64,000 nucleotides of DNA from Shewanella metallivivens (lineage in GTDB: Bacteria; Pseudomonadota; Gammaproteobacteria; Enterobacterales; Shewanellaceae). The stretch is from positions 63,800 to 127,799 of the forward strand of contig NZ_JAQQPZ010000002.1 of assembly GCF_028750675.1 (NCBI RefSeq), given 5' to 3'. The translations under genes and the position numbers were made by a program. Below the pieces are notes generated by a model. It did no database searches, was not told where the DNA came from, and worked only from the letters and a program-made list of their open reading frames with translations. Below, piece by piece: positions 19,059-28,504 of the stretch. The number at the start of each line of letters is the position of its first letter. Position 1 is the first letter of the stretch.

Positions 19059-19915
19059 AACGTAACATGATGTTAGGTGCCTTAATGGGTTTATCGAGCC
19101 TAGGGTTAACAACAAACGTGCTTGCTGCAGATTCGGTATCCGCTCAAGTTGCTGCACCTCAAGTGAACGCCGCGTTAGCAAAAGCCGTGGCAAGTGAGTT
19201 CCGAACACCTGAAAATACGCTGCGTGATAAATACCGTCATCCTGCAGAAACCTTAGCGTTTTTTGATATAAAACCAGATCAAACCGTGATTGAACTATGG
19301 CCGGGCGGTGGTTGGTATGCTGAAATTTTAGCACCTTATCTAGCCGAAAAAGGTCAGTATGTAGCGGCAAATTTTGAAACACAACCGACTACAGACACCA
19401 AGCAAACTGCTTATTATAAATCGGCAGGTTTACGATTTGAAAAGTGGGCCAGTGACAACAAAGCCAGCGTCGGAAATGTACAATTTGTGACCTTAGATCC
19501 TCCGGCTAAATTTTCATTAGGAAAAGACAACTCTGCCGATCACGTGCTGACATTCCGTAACTTGCATAATTGGGCAATGAAAGGTGAGTTAGAAGGTGTG
19601 TTTAAAGCTGCCTATGATGTATTAAAAGTGGGTGGTTCTTTTGGTGTTGTTGAGCACCGTGCCAATGTCGGTATGGCAGCAGAAAGCGGCTATATGGATC
19701 AAAATCAAATGGTTGAGTTAGCTAACAAATATGGTTTTGAATTGACGGCTAGCTCAGAAATTAATGCTAACCCAAAAGACAGCAAAGATTACCCAAAAGG
19801 CGTGTGGACTCTTCCTCCACGTTTAGCCATGGGTGAACAAGATAAGCAAAAATACATCGACATTGGTGAAAGTGATCGAATGACACTGAAATTTACGAAA
19901 ATAACATCTAAATAA
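19055..19915 (+). CDS. Exported class I methyltransferase-like protein
   Basis: A 286-residue protein with a clear Sec signal peptide (MKRNMMLGALMGLSSLGLTTNVLA, cleavage after ~24). The mature part looks like a Rossmann-fold SAM methyltransferase: VIELWPGGGWYAEILAPYL as motif I, then HVLTFRNLHNW and YDVLKVGGSFGVVEHR as later motifs. Since SAM is cytosolic, an exported copy is odd: it may bind another ligand or have lost methyl transfer. AGGGAG gives a good ribosome site. It is the last gene of a likely three-gene unit; a weak hairpin follows. Confidence 0.78.
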   Translation: MKRNMMLGALMGLSSLGLTTNVLAADSVSAQVAAPQVNAALAKAVASEFRTPENTLRDKYRHPAETLAFFDIKPDQTVIELWPGGGWYAEILAPYLAEKGQYVAANFETQPTTDTKQTAYYKSAGLRFEKWASDNKASVGNVQFVTLDPPAKFSLGKDNSADHVLTFRNLHNWAMKGELEGVFKAAYDVLKVGGSFGVVEHRANVGMAAESGYMDQNQMVELANKYGFELTASSEINANPKDSKDYPKGVWTLPPRLAMGEQDKQKYIDIGESDRMTLKFTKITSK

Positions 19916-19927
19916 GTTGAATAGGGG

Positions 19928-19954
19928 TCATCTACTGCGTTTATGCAGTGGATG
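19928..19954 (+). terminator. Possible terminator after the methyltransferase-like gene
   Basis: An 11-bp stem (TCATCTACTGC / GCAGTGGATGA, one G-T pair) begins 12 bases after the stop. Only a weak T-rich tail follows, so termination is likely but not certain. Confidence 0.5.
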
Positions 19955-20091
19955 ATCTCTGTTATTTGAATGACTTCCTAATGGATCATTTATTCTGGTC
20001 TATGCCCAGTACATCAATAGTATATGTGCAGTCTCTGGCACCAATCCTTCGCCCCATCCAATGCCGATTACAGTAAAAAAGTGAACTAAGC

Positions 20092-20979
20092 ATGCTGACA
20101 CTTAACTCAACCGAATTTCAATTACCATTGGCGCATATTACCCTTGCGGCAAAGCGTTATGGTCAAACAGATAAGCCGATTATTTTGGCATTGCACGGCT
20201 GGTTAGACAACGTAGACAGTTTTATTCCTTTGGCTCATGCATTGGAACAGCAGGGCATACTTAATGCGTTTCAACTGATTTGCATTGACTGGCCAGGGCA
20301 TGGTTTATCAGAACATCGCCCAGGACATTATCCTCTGCACTGGATTGATTACATTTATGATTTACATGCAGTGATTCAAGCGCTTAGACAAGATAATTAT
20401 TCTATCACTCTGCTTGGGCACTCATTAGGTGGCATTGTCGCATCGGCTTATAATGCATGTATGGGAGACAATATTGAAAAATTGATTTTAATTGAAGCCC
20501 TAGCGCCATTATTTGAGTCTGCCAGCAATGCTAAAGCTCGATTACATAAAGGGTTACAGCAACAACAACGATTTAATCGACAATTGTCTCGGCCGACGCC
20601 AACGTATTCATCGATGGATGTTGCCATTCAAGCTCGCCATCAATTAACCGGACTGGCATTACCTTGGTGCGAGATGATTACCACGAGAAACATGCGATTA
20701 GTCAATGAAAAATGGGCTTGGAGAAGTGACCCTAGATTAAAGCTGGATTCTTTAAATCGGTTTACGTTTGAACAAGTTGACGGATTAATGACCATCAGTA
20801 ATACCCCAACGCTATTTATCGCAGCTCAAGATGGCTATAAGCAACTTACTCTTACCGAACAACATGCAAATACCTGGTTTAGCGACATTAAAATGGTAAC
20901 ATTAGCCGGCGATCATCATCTACATATGGGGAATGCCAACCAGGTCGCAGAAACAATTGGAGCTTTTGTTCTAAATTAG
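20092..20979 (+). CDS. Alpha/beta hydrolase
   Basis: Cytosolic serine hydrolase of 295 residues. The oxyanion HG is in ALHGWLDN, the nucleophile is S111 in LLGHSLGG, the acid is probably in IAAQDGY, and the catalytic His is in AGDHHLHM, so the triad looks complete. Sequence style resembles the MEST/SERHL-type hydrolases. Natural substrate unknown. It precedes fadD by 214 bases on the same strand, but a separate fadD promoter with a FadR-like site lies between. Confidence 0.85.
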   Translation: MLTLNSTEFQLPLAHITLAAKRYGQTDKPIILALHGWLDNVDSFIPLAHALEQQGILNAFQLICIDWPGHGLSEHRPGHYPLHWIDYIYDLHAVIQALRQDNYSITLLGHSLGGIVASAYNACMGDNIEKLILIEALAPLFESASNAKARLHKGLQQQQRFNRQLSRPTPTYSSMDVAIQARHQLTGLALPWCEMITTRNMRLVNEKWAWRSDPRLKLDSLNRFTFEQVDGLMTISNTPTLFIAAQDGYKQLTLTEQHANTWFSDIKMVTLAGDHHLHMGNANQVAETIGAFVLN

Positions 20980-21047
20980 TGCTTATGGCTGCTGAAATCG
21001 CTGTTATTTTGATTTCATTTATGTGATTATGGTCAAAAATTAAAACA

Positions 21048-21061
21048 CTTGTATGATTATT
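21048..21061 (+). promoter_or_regulatory. Candidate FadR operator upstream of fadD
   Basis: CTTGTATGATTATT lies about 130 bases before the fadD start. It matches 11 of 14 positions of the site found upstream of fadR (CTGGTATGATCAGT) and shares its GTATGAT core. FadR represses fadD in enterobacteria. Assignment rests on similarity by eye only. Confidence 0.45.
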
Positions 21062-21193
21062 GTCACTGCAATTTATGATTACAAGTAACATAAAAGCCTG
21101 CGATAACAATATTAATGATACGCAGTCGCTAAAAATTTTACCACTGACGGGGAATGCACGTCTTAGCACAGTGGGATTTATTAGGAGACACCT

Positions 21194-22867
21194 GTGGACC
21201 AGCCTTGGATTAATCACCTGCCTGAACACGTTCCGGCCGAAATCGACCCATCTCAATTTAGTTCTTTAGTACACATGTTTGAAGATTCAGTGGCAAAATA
21301 TGCCGATCAAGCTGCATTTATCAACATGGGTGCGACGATGACTTATCGCAAACTTGAAGAACGCAGTCGCGCATTTGCGGCCTATTTACAAAATGATTTG
21401 CATTTAAATAAAGGTGACCGTGTCGCCATTATGATGCCCAATCTGTTGCAATACCCAATTGCATTATTTGGCATTTTACGCGCAGGAATGGTGGTGGTGA
21501 ACGTTAATCCACTCTATACCCCTCGTGAACTAAAGCATCAATTAATCGACTCAGGTGCAAAAGCCATTGTTGTGGTATCAAATTTTGCTAATACCTTGGA
21601 AGAAGTGGTTGACCAAACCCCTGTTGAATCTGTCATTATTACGAGTTTGGGTGATCAGCTCAGTGCACCTAAACGTACCTTGGTCAACTTTGTCGTTAAG
21701 TACATTAAAAAGTTGGTACCTAAATACCATTTGCCACATGCCTTATCGTTTCGTGAGTCGCTCAGTAAAGGTCGGCGTTTACAATACATCAAAGCTGACA
21801 TCAATGGCGATGATTTAGCGTTTTTACAGTACACCGGTGGCACTACTGGTGTGTCAAAAGGGGCAATGCTTAGCCATAAAAACGTGGTCAGTAATGTACT
21901 GCAAGCCAACGGTGCCTATTCGCCGGCATTAAATGACGGCGTTGAATTTGTGGTGACTGCATTGCCGCTTTACCATATTTTTGCGTTAACGGTGAACTGC
22001 TTATTGTTTTTACATAAAGGCAGCAAAAACTTGTTGATCACCAATCCACGAGACATTCCAGCATTTGTTAACGAGTTAAAAAAATACCCATTTACCGCTT
22101 TAACTGGGGTGAACACATTATTTAATGCATTAGTGAACAATGAAGAGTTTACTCAATTAGATTTTTCACGGTTAAAGTTTTCAATTGGTGGTGGTATGGC
22201 CGTGCAGCGTGCAGTGGCTGACAAATGGCAAAAAATAACTCAAACCCGTTTGCTTGAAGGCTATGGCTTAACAGAAGCATCACCGCTTGTGACCTGCTGT
22301 CCTTATAACTTAGACGGTTATAATGGCTCTATTGGTTTTCCTGCTCCCTCAACGTTAATTCAAGTTCGTGATGATGACGGTAATGTACTCGCGCAAGGTG
22401 AAACCGGTGAGTTGTTTGCAAAAGGCCCGCAAATTATGCAAGGCTATTGGCAACGTCCTGAAGAATCATCGAAAGTTATCGACAAAGAAGGGTGGCTAGC
22501 GACAGGTGATATTGGTTACATGGACGAGAAGGGTTTTTTCTTCATTGTTGACCGTAAAAAAGACATGATTTTAGTGTCTGGATTTAACGTATTCCCAAAT
22601 GAAGTAGAAGAAGTCGTTGCGTTGCATCCTAAGGTCATTGAAGTGGCTGCTGTGGGCGTACCTCATGAAGCAAGTGGGGAGCTAGTTAAAGTGTTTGTGG
22701 TTGCCAAAGATAAATCTCTGACCGAAGAAGAGCTAATTAAGCACTGCCGACATCATTTAACGGGATATAAAGTGCCTAAGCTGGTAGAATTTAGGGACGA
22801 ATTACCAAAAACAAATGTGGGTAAAATTTTACGCCGACAACTTCGAGATGAAGTTAAGAAAGCATAA
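21194..22867 (+). CDS. fadD: Long-chain fatty acid--CoA ligase
   Basis: Activates imported long-chain fatty acids to acyl-CoA at the inner membrane, committing them to beta-oxidation and producing the ligand that releases FadR. At 557 residues it is close to the E. coli length. The AMP-binding P-loop is [18 protein letters not shown], the adenylate motif is [12 protein letters not shown], the hinge region is [27 protein letters not shown] with the FACS signature, and the catalytic Lys is in [15 protein letters not shown]. It starts at GTG with AGGAG upstream. It is followed by a strong terminator and rnd, as in E. coli. Confidence 0.95.
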   Translation: MDQPWINHLPEHVPAEIDPSQFSSLVHMFEDSVAKYADQAAFINMGATMTYRKLEERSRAFAAYLQNDLHLNKGDRVAIMMPNLLQYPIALFGILRAGMVVVNVNPLYTPRELKHQLIDSGAKAIVVVSNFANTLEEVVDQTPVESVIITSLGDQLSAPKRTLVNFVVKYIKKLVPKYHLPHALSFRESLSKGRRLQYIKADINGDDLAFLQYTGGTTGVSKGAMLSHKNVVSNVLQANGAYSPALNDGVEFVVTALPLYHIFALTVNCLLFLHKGSKNLLITNPRDIPAFVNELKKYPFTALTGVNTLFNALVNNEEFTQLDFSRLKFSIGGGMAVQRAVADKWQKITQTRLLEGYGLTEASPLVTCCPYNLDGYNGSIGFPAPSTLIQVRDDDGNVLAQGETGELFAKGPQIMQGYWQRPEESSKVIDKEGWLATGDIGYMDEKGFFFIVDRKKDMILVSGFNVFPNEVEEVVALHPKVIEVAAVGVPHEASGELVKVFVVAKDKSLTEEELIKHCRHHLTGYKVPKLVEFRDELPKTNVGKILRRQLRDEVKKA

Positions 22868-22873
22868 AATGAT

Positions 22874-22898
22874 AGCCGGCAATTAAGCCGGCTTTTTT
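22874..22898 (+). terminator. Rho-independent terminator of fadD
   Basis: AGCCGGC / GCCGGCT stem with a short AATTAA loop and six T residues, just after the fadD stop. Confidence 0.88.
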
Positions 22899-22939
22899 AT
22901 TATTGATTTTCTCATTTGTATTTTTTAGCGGAGCTTATT

Positions 22940-24052
22940 TTGTTAACGTTTGAATATATCAGTGATGATGCCAGCCTTTTATCATTAGTTGAGCAATACC
23001 AACAAAGTACCTTATTGGTACTTGATACTGAATTTGTCCGCACGCGAACCTATTATGCCAAACTAGGGCTTATTCAAGCCTATGATGGTAAAACCTTAGC
23101 ACTAATCGATCCTGTGGCGATTACCGATCTCAGTCCATTTTGGCAATTACTCACAAACCAACAGATTGTGAAGTTAGTGCATTCTTGTAGCGAAGATCTT
23201 GAAGTTTTTGCTCATTACGGCGAATGTCAACCAAGTCCACTATTTGACAGCCAAATAGCAGCCAGTCTTGCTGGATTAGGTCACGGATTAGGCTATGCCA
23301 AGCTCGTAGAGGCTTGTTTGCAGGTTGAAATTGATAAAGGTGAGTCGCGTACCGATTGGATGAAGCGTCCACTGACAGAGGCACAGCTACAGTACGCTGC
23401 AAACGATGTGTATTATTTATATCAGTTGTACCCACAACTTCAACAAAAGCTTGCTGAAAACCAGCGTGAAGCTTGGTTGTTTGAGGAAGGGCAGCGCATG
23501 ACCGAAGGGCGGATGTCATTACCAGACGGCGAGACCATCTACTTGAAAGTTAAAAATGCTTTTCAGTTAAACAGCCAACAATTAGCCTACTTAAAAGTGT
23601 TAGCAAAGTGGCGTTTAAATAAGGCTGTTAATCGCAATCTGGCGCTAGGTTTTGTAGTTAAAGATCATGCATTAATTGCGTTAGCTAAAAAACAGCCGAG
23701 TACCCTAGCTGAGTTAAATCGTTTAACAGAGTTGACTGAGCAAGAAAAACGTATTCATGGTAAAGACTTATTGAGTGTAATGGCTACCGCCGATTTAGTT
23801 AACTTGCCTGAGGTTGTTGATATTGTCGCACTTAAATCAGGATATAAGTCGGCCTTTAAAGACATTAAAAATCGTTTAACGGAATTATGTGAGCGTGAAG
23901 CTGTGTCTCTCGAGTTTGTTGGGTCAAAACGGCATATACATGAATTTTTACTTTGGCTTTACCATAACAAGCAAACTGCAACACCATTACTGTTATGTGG
24001 CTGGCGTGGTCAGCTTGTGAATGATCTATTGGCCGATGTACGCTTTGGCTAA
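22940..24052 (+). CDS. rnd: Ribonuclease D
   Basis: 3'-5' exoribonuclease trimming tRNA precursors and other stable RNA. The DEDD exonuclease domain opens with LVLDTEFVRTRTYYAKLGLIQ (motif I), with KLVHSCSEDLEVF as motif II and AANDVYYLYQLYPQL as motif III. HRDC domains follow from ~residue 205. The best start is TTG at 22940, with GGAG six bases upstream, giving 370 residues. An upstream in-frame TTG would add eight hydrophobic residues and has no ribosome site. Confidence 0.94.
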   Translation: MLTFEYISDDASLLSLVEQYQQSTLLVLDTEFVRTRTYYAKLGLIQAYDGKTLALIDPVAITDLSPFWQLLTNQQIVKLVHSCSEDLEVFAHYGECQPSPLFDSQIAASLAGLGHGLGYAKLVEACLQVEIDKGESRTDWMKRPLTEAQLQYAANDVYYLYQLYPQLQQKLAENQREAWLFEEGQRMTEGRMSLPDGETIYLKVKNAFQLNSQQLAYLKVLAKWRLNKAVNRNLALGFVVKDHALIALAKKQPSTLAELNRLTELTEQEKRIHGKDLLSVMATADLVNLPEVVDIVALKSGYKSAFKDIKNRLTELCEREAVSLEFVGSKRHIHEFLLWLYHNKQTATPLLLCGWRGQLVNDLLADVRFG

Positions 24053-24068
24053 TTAGGCTAAAACCGAT

Positions 24069-24105
24069 AAAAAAGGATACTCGCATTACGCCAGTATCCT
24101 TTTTT
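24069..24105. terminator. Bidirectional terminator between rnd and minE
   Basis: AAAAAAGGATACT / AGTATCCTTTTTT hairpin with an 11-base loop between two convergent genes; both sides carry A or T tracts. Confidence 0.88.
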
Positions 24106-24127
24106 GTGCCCGCAATGTTGTAGCCGT

Positions 24128-24388
24128 TTACTTTGACTCTGGCAAGGTTACGTTAAGTTCTAATACCGATAAATTATCATCATTTTGGTCGAGTTGCACA
24201 GATACCTGGTCATCTGATATCTGTACATATTTACGGATCACTTCAATGATTTCTTGTTTCATCTTAGGGAAGTAATCGGGTGCACCGCGCTCTCCACGCT
24301 GATGAGCCACAATAATTTGCAACCTTTCCTTCGCCAACGATGCGGTATTGGTTTTTTTATTGCTTCTGAAATAATCAAGTATCGACAT
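24128..24388 (-). CDS. minE: Cell division topological specificity factor MinE
   Basis: Drives pole-to-pole oscillation of MinCD by stimulating the MinD ATPase. It has 86 residues. The amphipathic membrane helix and MinD-contact region ([35 protein letters not shown]) is followed by the topological-specificity domain. Two bases after minD. Confidence 0.97.
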   Translation of the reverse strand: MSILDYFRSNKKTNTASLAKERLQIIVAHQRGERGAPDYFPKMKQEIIEVIRKYVQISDDQVSVQLDQNDDNLSVLELNVTLPESK

Positions 24389-24390
24389 AG

Positions 24391-25200
24391 TTAGCTACCA
24401 AATATCCTTTTAAGGAATCCCTTTTTTTCTTCTGTTATAAATCGAACCGGTACATCTTCGCCCAATAAACGAGCAACAGTATCACTGTACGCTAAACCTG
24501 CATCACTTTCCTGATCAATAATGACCGGTACACCTGAGTTTGATGCTTTAAGTACTGATTGCGACTCGGGAATAACCCCAAGCAGCTCAATCGCTAAAAT
24601 TTCTTTCACATCCTCAACGCCAAGCATTTCACCTGTTTTTACTCTAGCAGGAGAATAACGCGTCAGCAGTAAATATTCTTTAATCGGCTCAAGAGATTGC
24701 TCTGCACGGCGAGAGCGACTTTGTAACATGCCTAAAATACGGTCTGAATCGCGCACTGAGCTGACTTCTGGGTTGGTCGTTACAATGGCAATATCGGCAA
24801 AATACAGTGCCATCATCGCCCCTTGTTCAATCCCTGCTGGAGAATCACATACAATGTAGTCAAAATCTTTGGCTAAATCGTCTAATACGCGACCAACACC
24901 TTCTTTGGTTAAGGCATCTTTGTCGCGCGTTTGCGAGGCGGGTAATATAAACAATTTATCGCAGCGTTTATCTTTAATTAACGCTTGGTTTAAATTGGCT
25001 TCGCCATTAATGACGTTAACAAAGTCATATACTACACGACGTTCGCAACCCATGATTAAATCAAGGTTACGTAAGCCAATATCAAAGTCGATAACGACGG
25101 TCTTTTTGCCTTTTAAAGCTAACCCGGTGGCAATTGCTGCACTGGATGTTGTTTTTCCCACACCGCCTTTACCTGATGTGACAACAATAATTTGCGCCAT
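24391..25200 (-). CDS. minD: Septum site-determining ATPase MinD
   Basis: Membrane-associated ParA-like ATPase that recruits MinC and MinE. In its 269 residues the deviant Walker A is [17 protein letters not shown], and [10 protein letters not shown] and [11 protein letters not shown] supply the switch and Walker B regions. The C-terminal amphipathic membrane helix is [11 protein letters not shown]. It is the middle gene of minCDE, 27 bases after minC. Confidence 0.98.
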   Translation of the reverse strand: MAQIIVVTSGKGGVGKTTSSAAIATGLALKGKKTVVIDFDIGLRNLDLIMGCERRVVYDFVNVINGEANLNQALIKDKRCDKLFILPASQTRDKDALTKEGVGRVLDDLAKDFDYIVCDSPAGIEQGAMMALYFADIAIVTTNPEVSSVRDSDRILGMLQSRSRRAEQSLEPIKEYLLLTRYSPARVKTGEMLGVEDVKEILAIELLGVIPESQSVLKASNSGVPVIIDQESDAGLAYSDTVARLLGEDVPVRFITEEKKGFLKRIFGS

Positions 25201-25227
25201 TTTGTTTTATATCCTTTTATTTGCCAA

Positions 25228-25893
25228 TTATTGGGGCAATGATTCTACTGTGAGAGACTCGCCATCAAGGCGGACACAACCTCTTTGATTGAGAGCGTAT
25301 TGTTGTAAATGTTCTGTTAACCAATACTGTCCTGCAATCGACACTAATTCTGCTTCTAGCGAATTTGCGATAATCACACTTTGATTATCACCCGCAGCAC
25401 CTGCCATGGCTTTGCCACGCAAGGCTCCATAGATATGAATGCTACCATCAGCAATGACTTCTGCGCCATTACCAACTGCACCAAAAATGATTAAATCAGC
25501 ATTTTGTGCGTATATTTGTTGGCCAGAACGCACATTTTGCTTAACAATTTTAGTGGCGCGTTTAGGTAACTCAGCTTTTGGTGCTTGTTTACCCGATTTA
25601 ACCACGGCAATGGCCATTTCTTTTGCTTGTTCTATTTGTTCTTTACTGGCATCGGTAATACCAACAATAATTAAATTTCGGTCAGTTAATAATTGTTTGA
25701 GCGCGTAAAAATCAATTTGAGCATGCTGGATGGCAGATAGGTTTAATACCAGAGGAGCACCCAGAAAAAATTGAGGCGCTTGAGCCAGTTTGTTATCCAA
25801 TTCAGCTGCGATAAGGTCGAGATCGTGATGATTAATATGCAGTACTGATAATGTAAAAGACGTGGCTTTTAATTCGAGATTTTGTTTAGCCAT
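25228..25893 (-). CDS. minC: Septum site-determining protein MinC
   Basis: FtsZ polymerisation inhibitor kept at the poles by MinD. The ATG at 25893 ([20 protein letters not shown]) gives 221 residues, typical for the genus. A TTG six codons upstream is in frame but lacks a site of its own, since GGAG falls within that extension. The N-terminal FtsZ-binding domain runs to ~100, then a Lys/Pro-rich linker, and the C-terminal beta-helix has [16 protein letters not shown], which binds MinD. First gene of the min operon. Confidence 0.96.
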   Translation of the reverse strand: MAKQNLELKATSFTLSVLHINHHDLDLIAAELDNKLAQAPQFFLGAPLVLNLSAIQHAQIDFYALKQLLTDRNLIIVGITDASKEQIEQAKEMAIAVVKSGKQAPKAELPKRATKIVKQNVRSGQQIYAQNADLIIFGAVGNGAEVIADGSIHIYGALRGKAMAGAAGDNQSVIIANSLEAELVSIAGQYWLTEHLQQYALNQRGCVRLDGESLTVESLPQ

Positions 25894-26011
25894 CCCGGCA
25901 TTGTTCTCCAAACATCAGTTAGAAACTGATTTACAATTATTTTCTTTAGTCTCCATGTTATAGTGTGCTTAGTTGACTATCAAGTTTGAACCTTTGGAAA
26001 TTTACACTAAA

Positions 26012-26290
26012 ATGATTTGTGCAGTATATAAAAGCAGTAGAAAAGCCGATACGTACCTTTTTGTCAAAAAACGTGATGTTTTTGATGATGTTCCAGAACC
26101 GTTAATGGAAATGTTTGGCACACCAATGTTAGTGATGGTTTTCCCATTATCTAAGCGTGATCATCTTGGTATTGCTGACATAGACAAAGTCAAAAGCTCA
26201 CTAGAAGAAAAAGGCTTTTATTTACAAATACCGCCACCCATTATGAATTTGCTTGAACAACATAAACAAGAGATAGGTTTTAAACAATAA
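26012..26290 (+). CDS. YcgL domain-containing protein
   Basis: A small conserved gammaproteobacterial protein (UPF0745/YcgL) of unknown role. The ATG at 26012 (MICAVYKSSRKADTYLFVKK) gives 92 residues, the family length. The frame is open 13 codons further up, but the start with the conserved MICAVYKS opening is preferred; GGAA lies upstream. Other family marks are FGTPMLVMVFPLSKR and GFYLQIPPP. It is divergent from minC, as in E. coli. Confidence 0.93.
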   Translation: MICAVYKSSRKADTYLFVKKRDVFDDVPEPLMEMFGTPMLVMVFPLSKRDHLGIADIDKVKSSLEEKGFYLQIPPPIMNLLEQHKQEIGFKQ

Positions 26291-26322
26291 ACAGAATCTC
26301 TTGAGGAGTAAACAGGACTCAT

Positions 26323-27285
26323 ATGATTCTAAAAATCATTTTAAGCGCAATTATTTACTTCTTCACTTCTCATTTGGTGGTCGCTAATAATAGCCATCAC
26401 CAATTTGAAGATTACCTACTTTCCCTACAACAGCAAGCTATCAGTGCCGGCGTATCGCCTTTGTTAGCCGAACGCTTAGTTAGCGATATCAAAATATTCA
26501 AAAAAGCCAATATCGATAATGATTTACAACATACCCTTGAAACCTATATACCGCAAATGGTCCCTGAAATCAGTGTCAGTACTGGCAGAGCCATGCTTCA
26601 ACAACATGAAACCTTGCTTAGTAACTTAAGCGAGCGCTACCAAGTGCAACCACGGTTTATGATTGCATTGTGGGGCATTAACTCGCGTTTTGGTGAGCGT
26701 CCTGGTCGGTTTCCAGCTTTATCGGTACTGGCCTCGTTAGCCTTTAACGGTGAGAATCAGCTCTTTTATGTCGATGAGTTTATTGCTGCGCTTAAGCTCA
26801 TTGAGCAAAAAAAGTTTGATGTAAATGCACTTAAAAGCTCATCGACTGGAGCCATGGGGCAAATGCAAATGATGCCCTCACAACTACTGAGTTACCTTGT
26901 TGATGGTGATAACGATGGCCATTTTGATATTTGGAATAGCACAGATGATGCTTTTGCGAGTGCTGCAAATATGCTTAATCAGCAAGGATGGCAGTTTGAT
27001 GCAACTTGGGGTAGGCAAGTTAAAGCGACAATGATGCTAGATCCTAGCTTGTTAGGGCTAGCCAGTACCCATACTTTTTCACAATGGCAAGCATACGGGA
27101 TTAAGCGCTTTAATGGAAAAAATCTACCGCAGCGAGATGACATTAATGCTTCACTCATTGCGCCCGATGGCCCTCAGGGACGCTATTATTTAGTGTATGA
27201 CAACTTTCGATTGTTAGATCAATTCACCTCATCGTTACATGATACTTTAGCGTTAACCTATCTTTCTGAAAAAATTAAGCAGTAA
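26323..27285 (+). CDS. MltB-like lytic transglycosylase homologue with substituted catalytic residue
   Basis: Related to the MltB/SLT_2 family that cleaves peptidoglycan glycan strands in the periplasm. It has 320 residues with a Sec signal peptide (to ~residue 21, no lipobox Cys). The fold motifs are present: STGAMGQMQMMPS, DGDNDGHFDIWNS and ASAANMLNQQGW. However, the catalytic Glu of the usual GxESxxG motif is Asn (N120, codon AAC at 26680-26682) in ALWGINSRFG. Glu to AAC needs two base changes, so a single read error does not explain it. It may be a glycan-binding pseudoenzyme. It starts 32 bases after ycgL, with GAGG upstream. Confidence 0.85.
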   Translation: MILKIILSAIIYFFTSHLVVANNSHHQFEDYLLSLQQQAISAGVSPLLAERLVSDIKIFKKANIDNDLQHTLETYIPQMVPEISVSTGRAMLQQHETLLSNLSERYQVQPRFMIALWGINSRFGERPGRFPALSVLASLAFNGENQLFYVDEFIAALKLIEQKKFDVNALKSSSTGAMGQMQMMPSQLLSYLVDGDNDGHFDIWNSTDDAFASAANMLNQQGWQFDATWGRQVKATMMLDPSLLGLASTHTFSQWQAYGIKRFNGKNLPQRDDINASLIAPDGPQGRYYLVYDNFRLLDQFTSSLHDTLALTYLSEKIKQ

Positions 27286-27346
27286 CCGTACTGGTTTTAG
27301 GTGTAAAATAGCGACAAATTTAAATCAATAGCCAGTTAGATAGACA

Positions 27347-27793
27347 ATGATGACTCAGTTTTGGACAACCACTCCGCTTGAACAAATGACCCCCGTACAA
27401 TGGGAGTCTCTTTGTGATGGCTGCGGAAAATGTTGTTTAAATAAAATAATCGATGATGAAACCGACGAGCTTTATTACACCAATGCCGCCTGCCATTTAT
27501 TAGACAGTGAGAGTTGTGGCTGTCGACGCTACATTGAGCGTTTTAACTATGTGCCAGAATGTACCGCGATTACGCCAGAGAATATCAGCGAGTTAACCTG
27601 GTTACCTAATAGCTGCGCTTACCGACGTTTACATTTAGGTAAAGGCTTGCCTAGTTGGCATCCGCTTTTAACCGGTAGCAAAGATGCCATGCATGCAGCG
27701 GGCATTTCTGTGCAAGGTAAAACGGTTAACGAGATGAAAGTAAAATACCTAGAAGACTGTATTGTATTGTGGCCATTGTTGGATGTTGAATAG
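27347..27793 (+). CDS. YcgN-family cysteine cluster protein
   Basis: A 148-residue member of UPF0260 (YcgN), predicted to bind an iron or zinc centre. Clustered cysteines are seen in [26 protein letters not shown] and PNSCAYRR. Role unknown. The first two codons are both ATG, so the exact start is ambiguous by one residue. It lies close to ycgL as in other gammaproteobacteria, and faces dsbB across a long hairpin. Confidence 0.93.
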   Translation: MMTQFWTTTPLEQMTPVQWESLCDGCGKCCLNKIIDDETDELYYTNAACHLLDSESCGCRRYIERFNYVPECTAITPENISELTWLPNSCAYRRLHLGKGLPSWHPLLTGSKDAMHAAGISVQGKTVNEMKVKYLEDCIVLWPLLDVE

Positions 27794-27814
27794 CCAAATT
27801 ACAGCCTATCATTG

Positions 27815-27868
27815 TGGCTCTATTAACAAAAAAAGACCTGTTTGAGGTCTTTTTTGTTAATAGAGCCA
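27815..27868. terminator. Long bidirectional hairpin between ycgN and dsbB
   Basis: A near-perfect ~23-bp inverted repeat (TGGCTCTATTAACAAAAAAAGACC and its complement, one T fewer) with a seven-base loop. The A/T tracts inside the stem give each strand its own terminator core, AAAGACC ... GGTCTTT. Confidence 0.85.
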
Positions 27869-27873
27869 CCTAG

Positions 27874-28383
27874 CTACTTAAGTGGTTTTACACTCGGAAC
27901 CAGCATGATTAACCAAATCACGCCATAAATAGCAAAACACACCATCATCCATTGTGCCATGCTCACCGACAACCAAGTCCAAGGTAAATCACTGCACATA
28001 CCTGTAGGTGAAAATACTGAAGGTAACCACACATCTAATGGCATAAAGCTTGGAAATTCAGGGTAAAAAGAGCATGTTGCAAAAGGTGATGGGTTCACCT
28101 GCATGTCGTTAAGTTCATAGGCTAAACGAAATCCCCACACTGAAGATACCGCCCAGCTCACTAACCCCACAAAGCGGAAAATCCACCGTTTAGGTTGTAG
28201 CATGCCAATCAGTCCGGCCAATATTAGCCCCAGAACGGCAACTCGAACATAAATGCACATAACACAGGGCGCTAGATCCATAACGTACTGAAAAAACAGG
28301 GCGGCAAGTTCTAACACTACACCTGATAGGGCAAGCAATCCCCATGATAAACGGCCACGACAAAAAAGTTGTAACGCTGACAA
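27874..28383 (-). CDS. dsbB: Disulfide bond formation protein B
   Basis: Inner-membrane quinone reductase that reoxidises DsbA. In 169 residues with four membrane helices, the first redox pair is C40/C43 in APCVMC next to the conserved Arg, and the second is C104/C130, nearly the E. coli spacing. Starts TTG at 28383 with AGGAG eight bases upstream. It lies downstream of nhaB on the same strand, but a terminator separates the two. In E. coli nhaB and dsbB are also neighbours. Confidence 0.96.
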   Translation of the reverse strand: MSALQLFCRGRLSWGLLALSGVVLELAALFFQYVMDLAPCVMCIYVRVAVLGLILAGLIGMLQPKRWIFRFVGLVSWAVSSVWGFRLAYELNDMQVNPSPFATCSFYPEFPSFMPLDVWLPSVFSPTGMCSDLPWTWLSVSMAQWMMVCFAIYGVIWLIMLVPSVKPLK

Positions 28384-28410
28384 GTGTTGCTCCTAATACA
28401 ATGTGAAGAT

Positions 28411-28443
28411 AAAAAAACACCCTCAATTGAGGGTGTTCAAAAG
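28411..28443 (-). terminator. Rho-independent terminator of nhaB
   Basis: Perfect stem AACACCCTC / GAGGGTGTT followed, on the minus strand, by a seven-T run, about 60 bases after the nhaB stop. Confidence 0.88.
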
Positions 28444-28504
28444 GGTGTGTCGACTTTAAGATAATTTATCTATTAAGTCTATTCCTCTTGGGTGTGCTAC
28501 CGTA

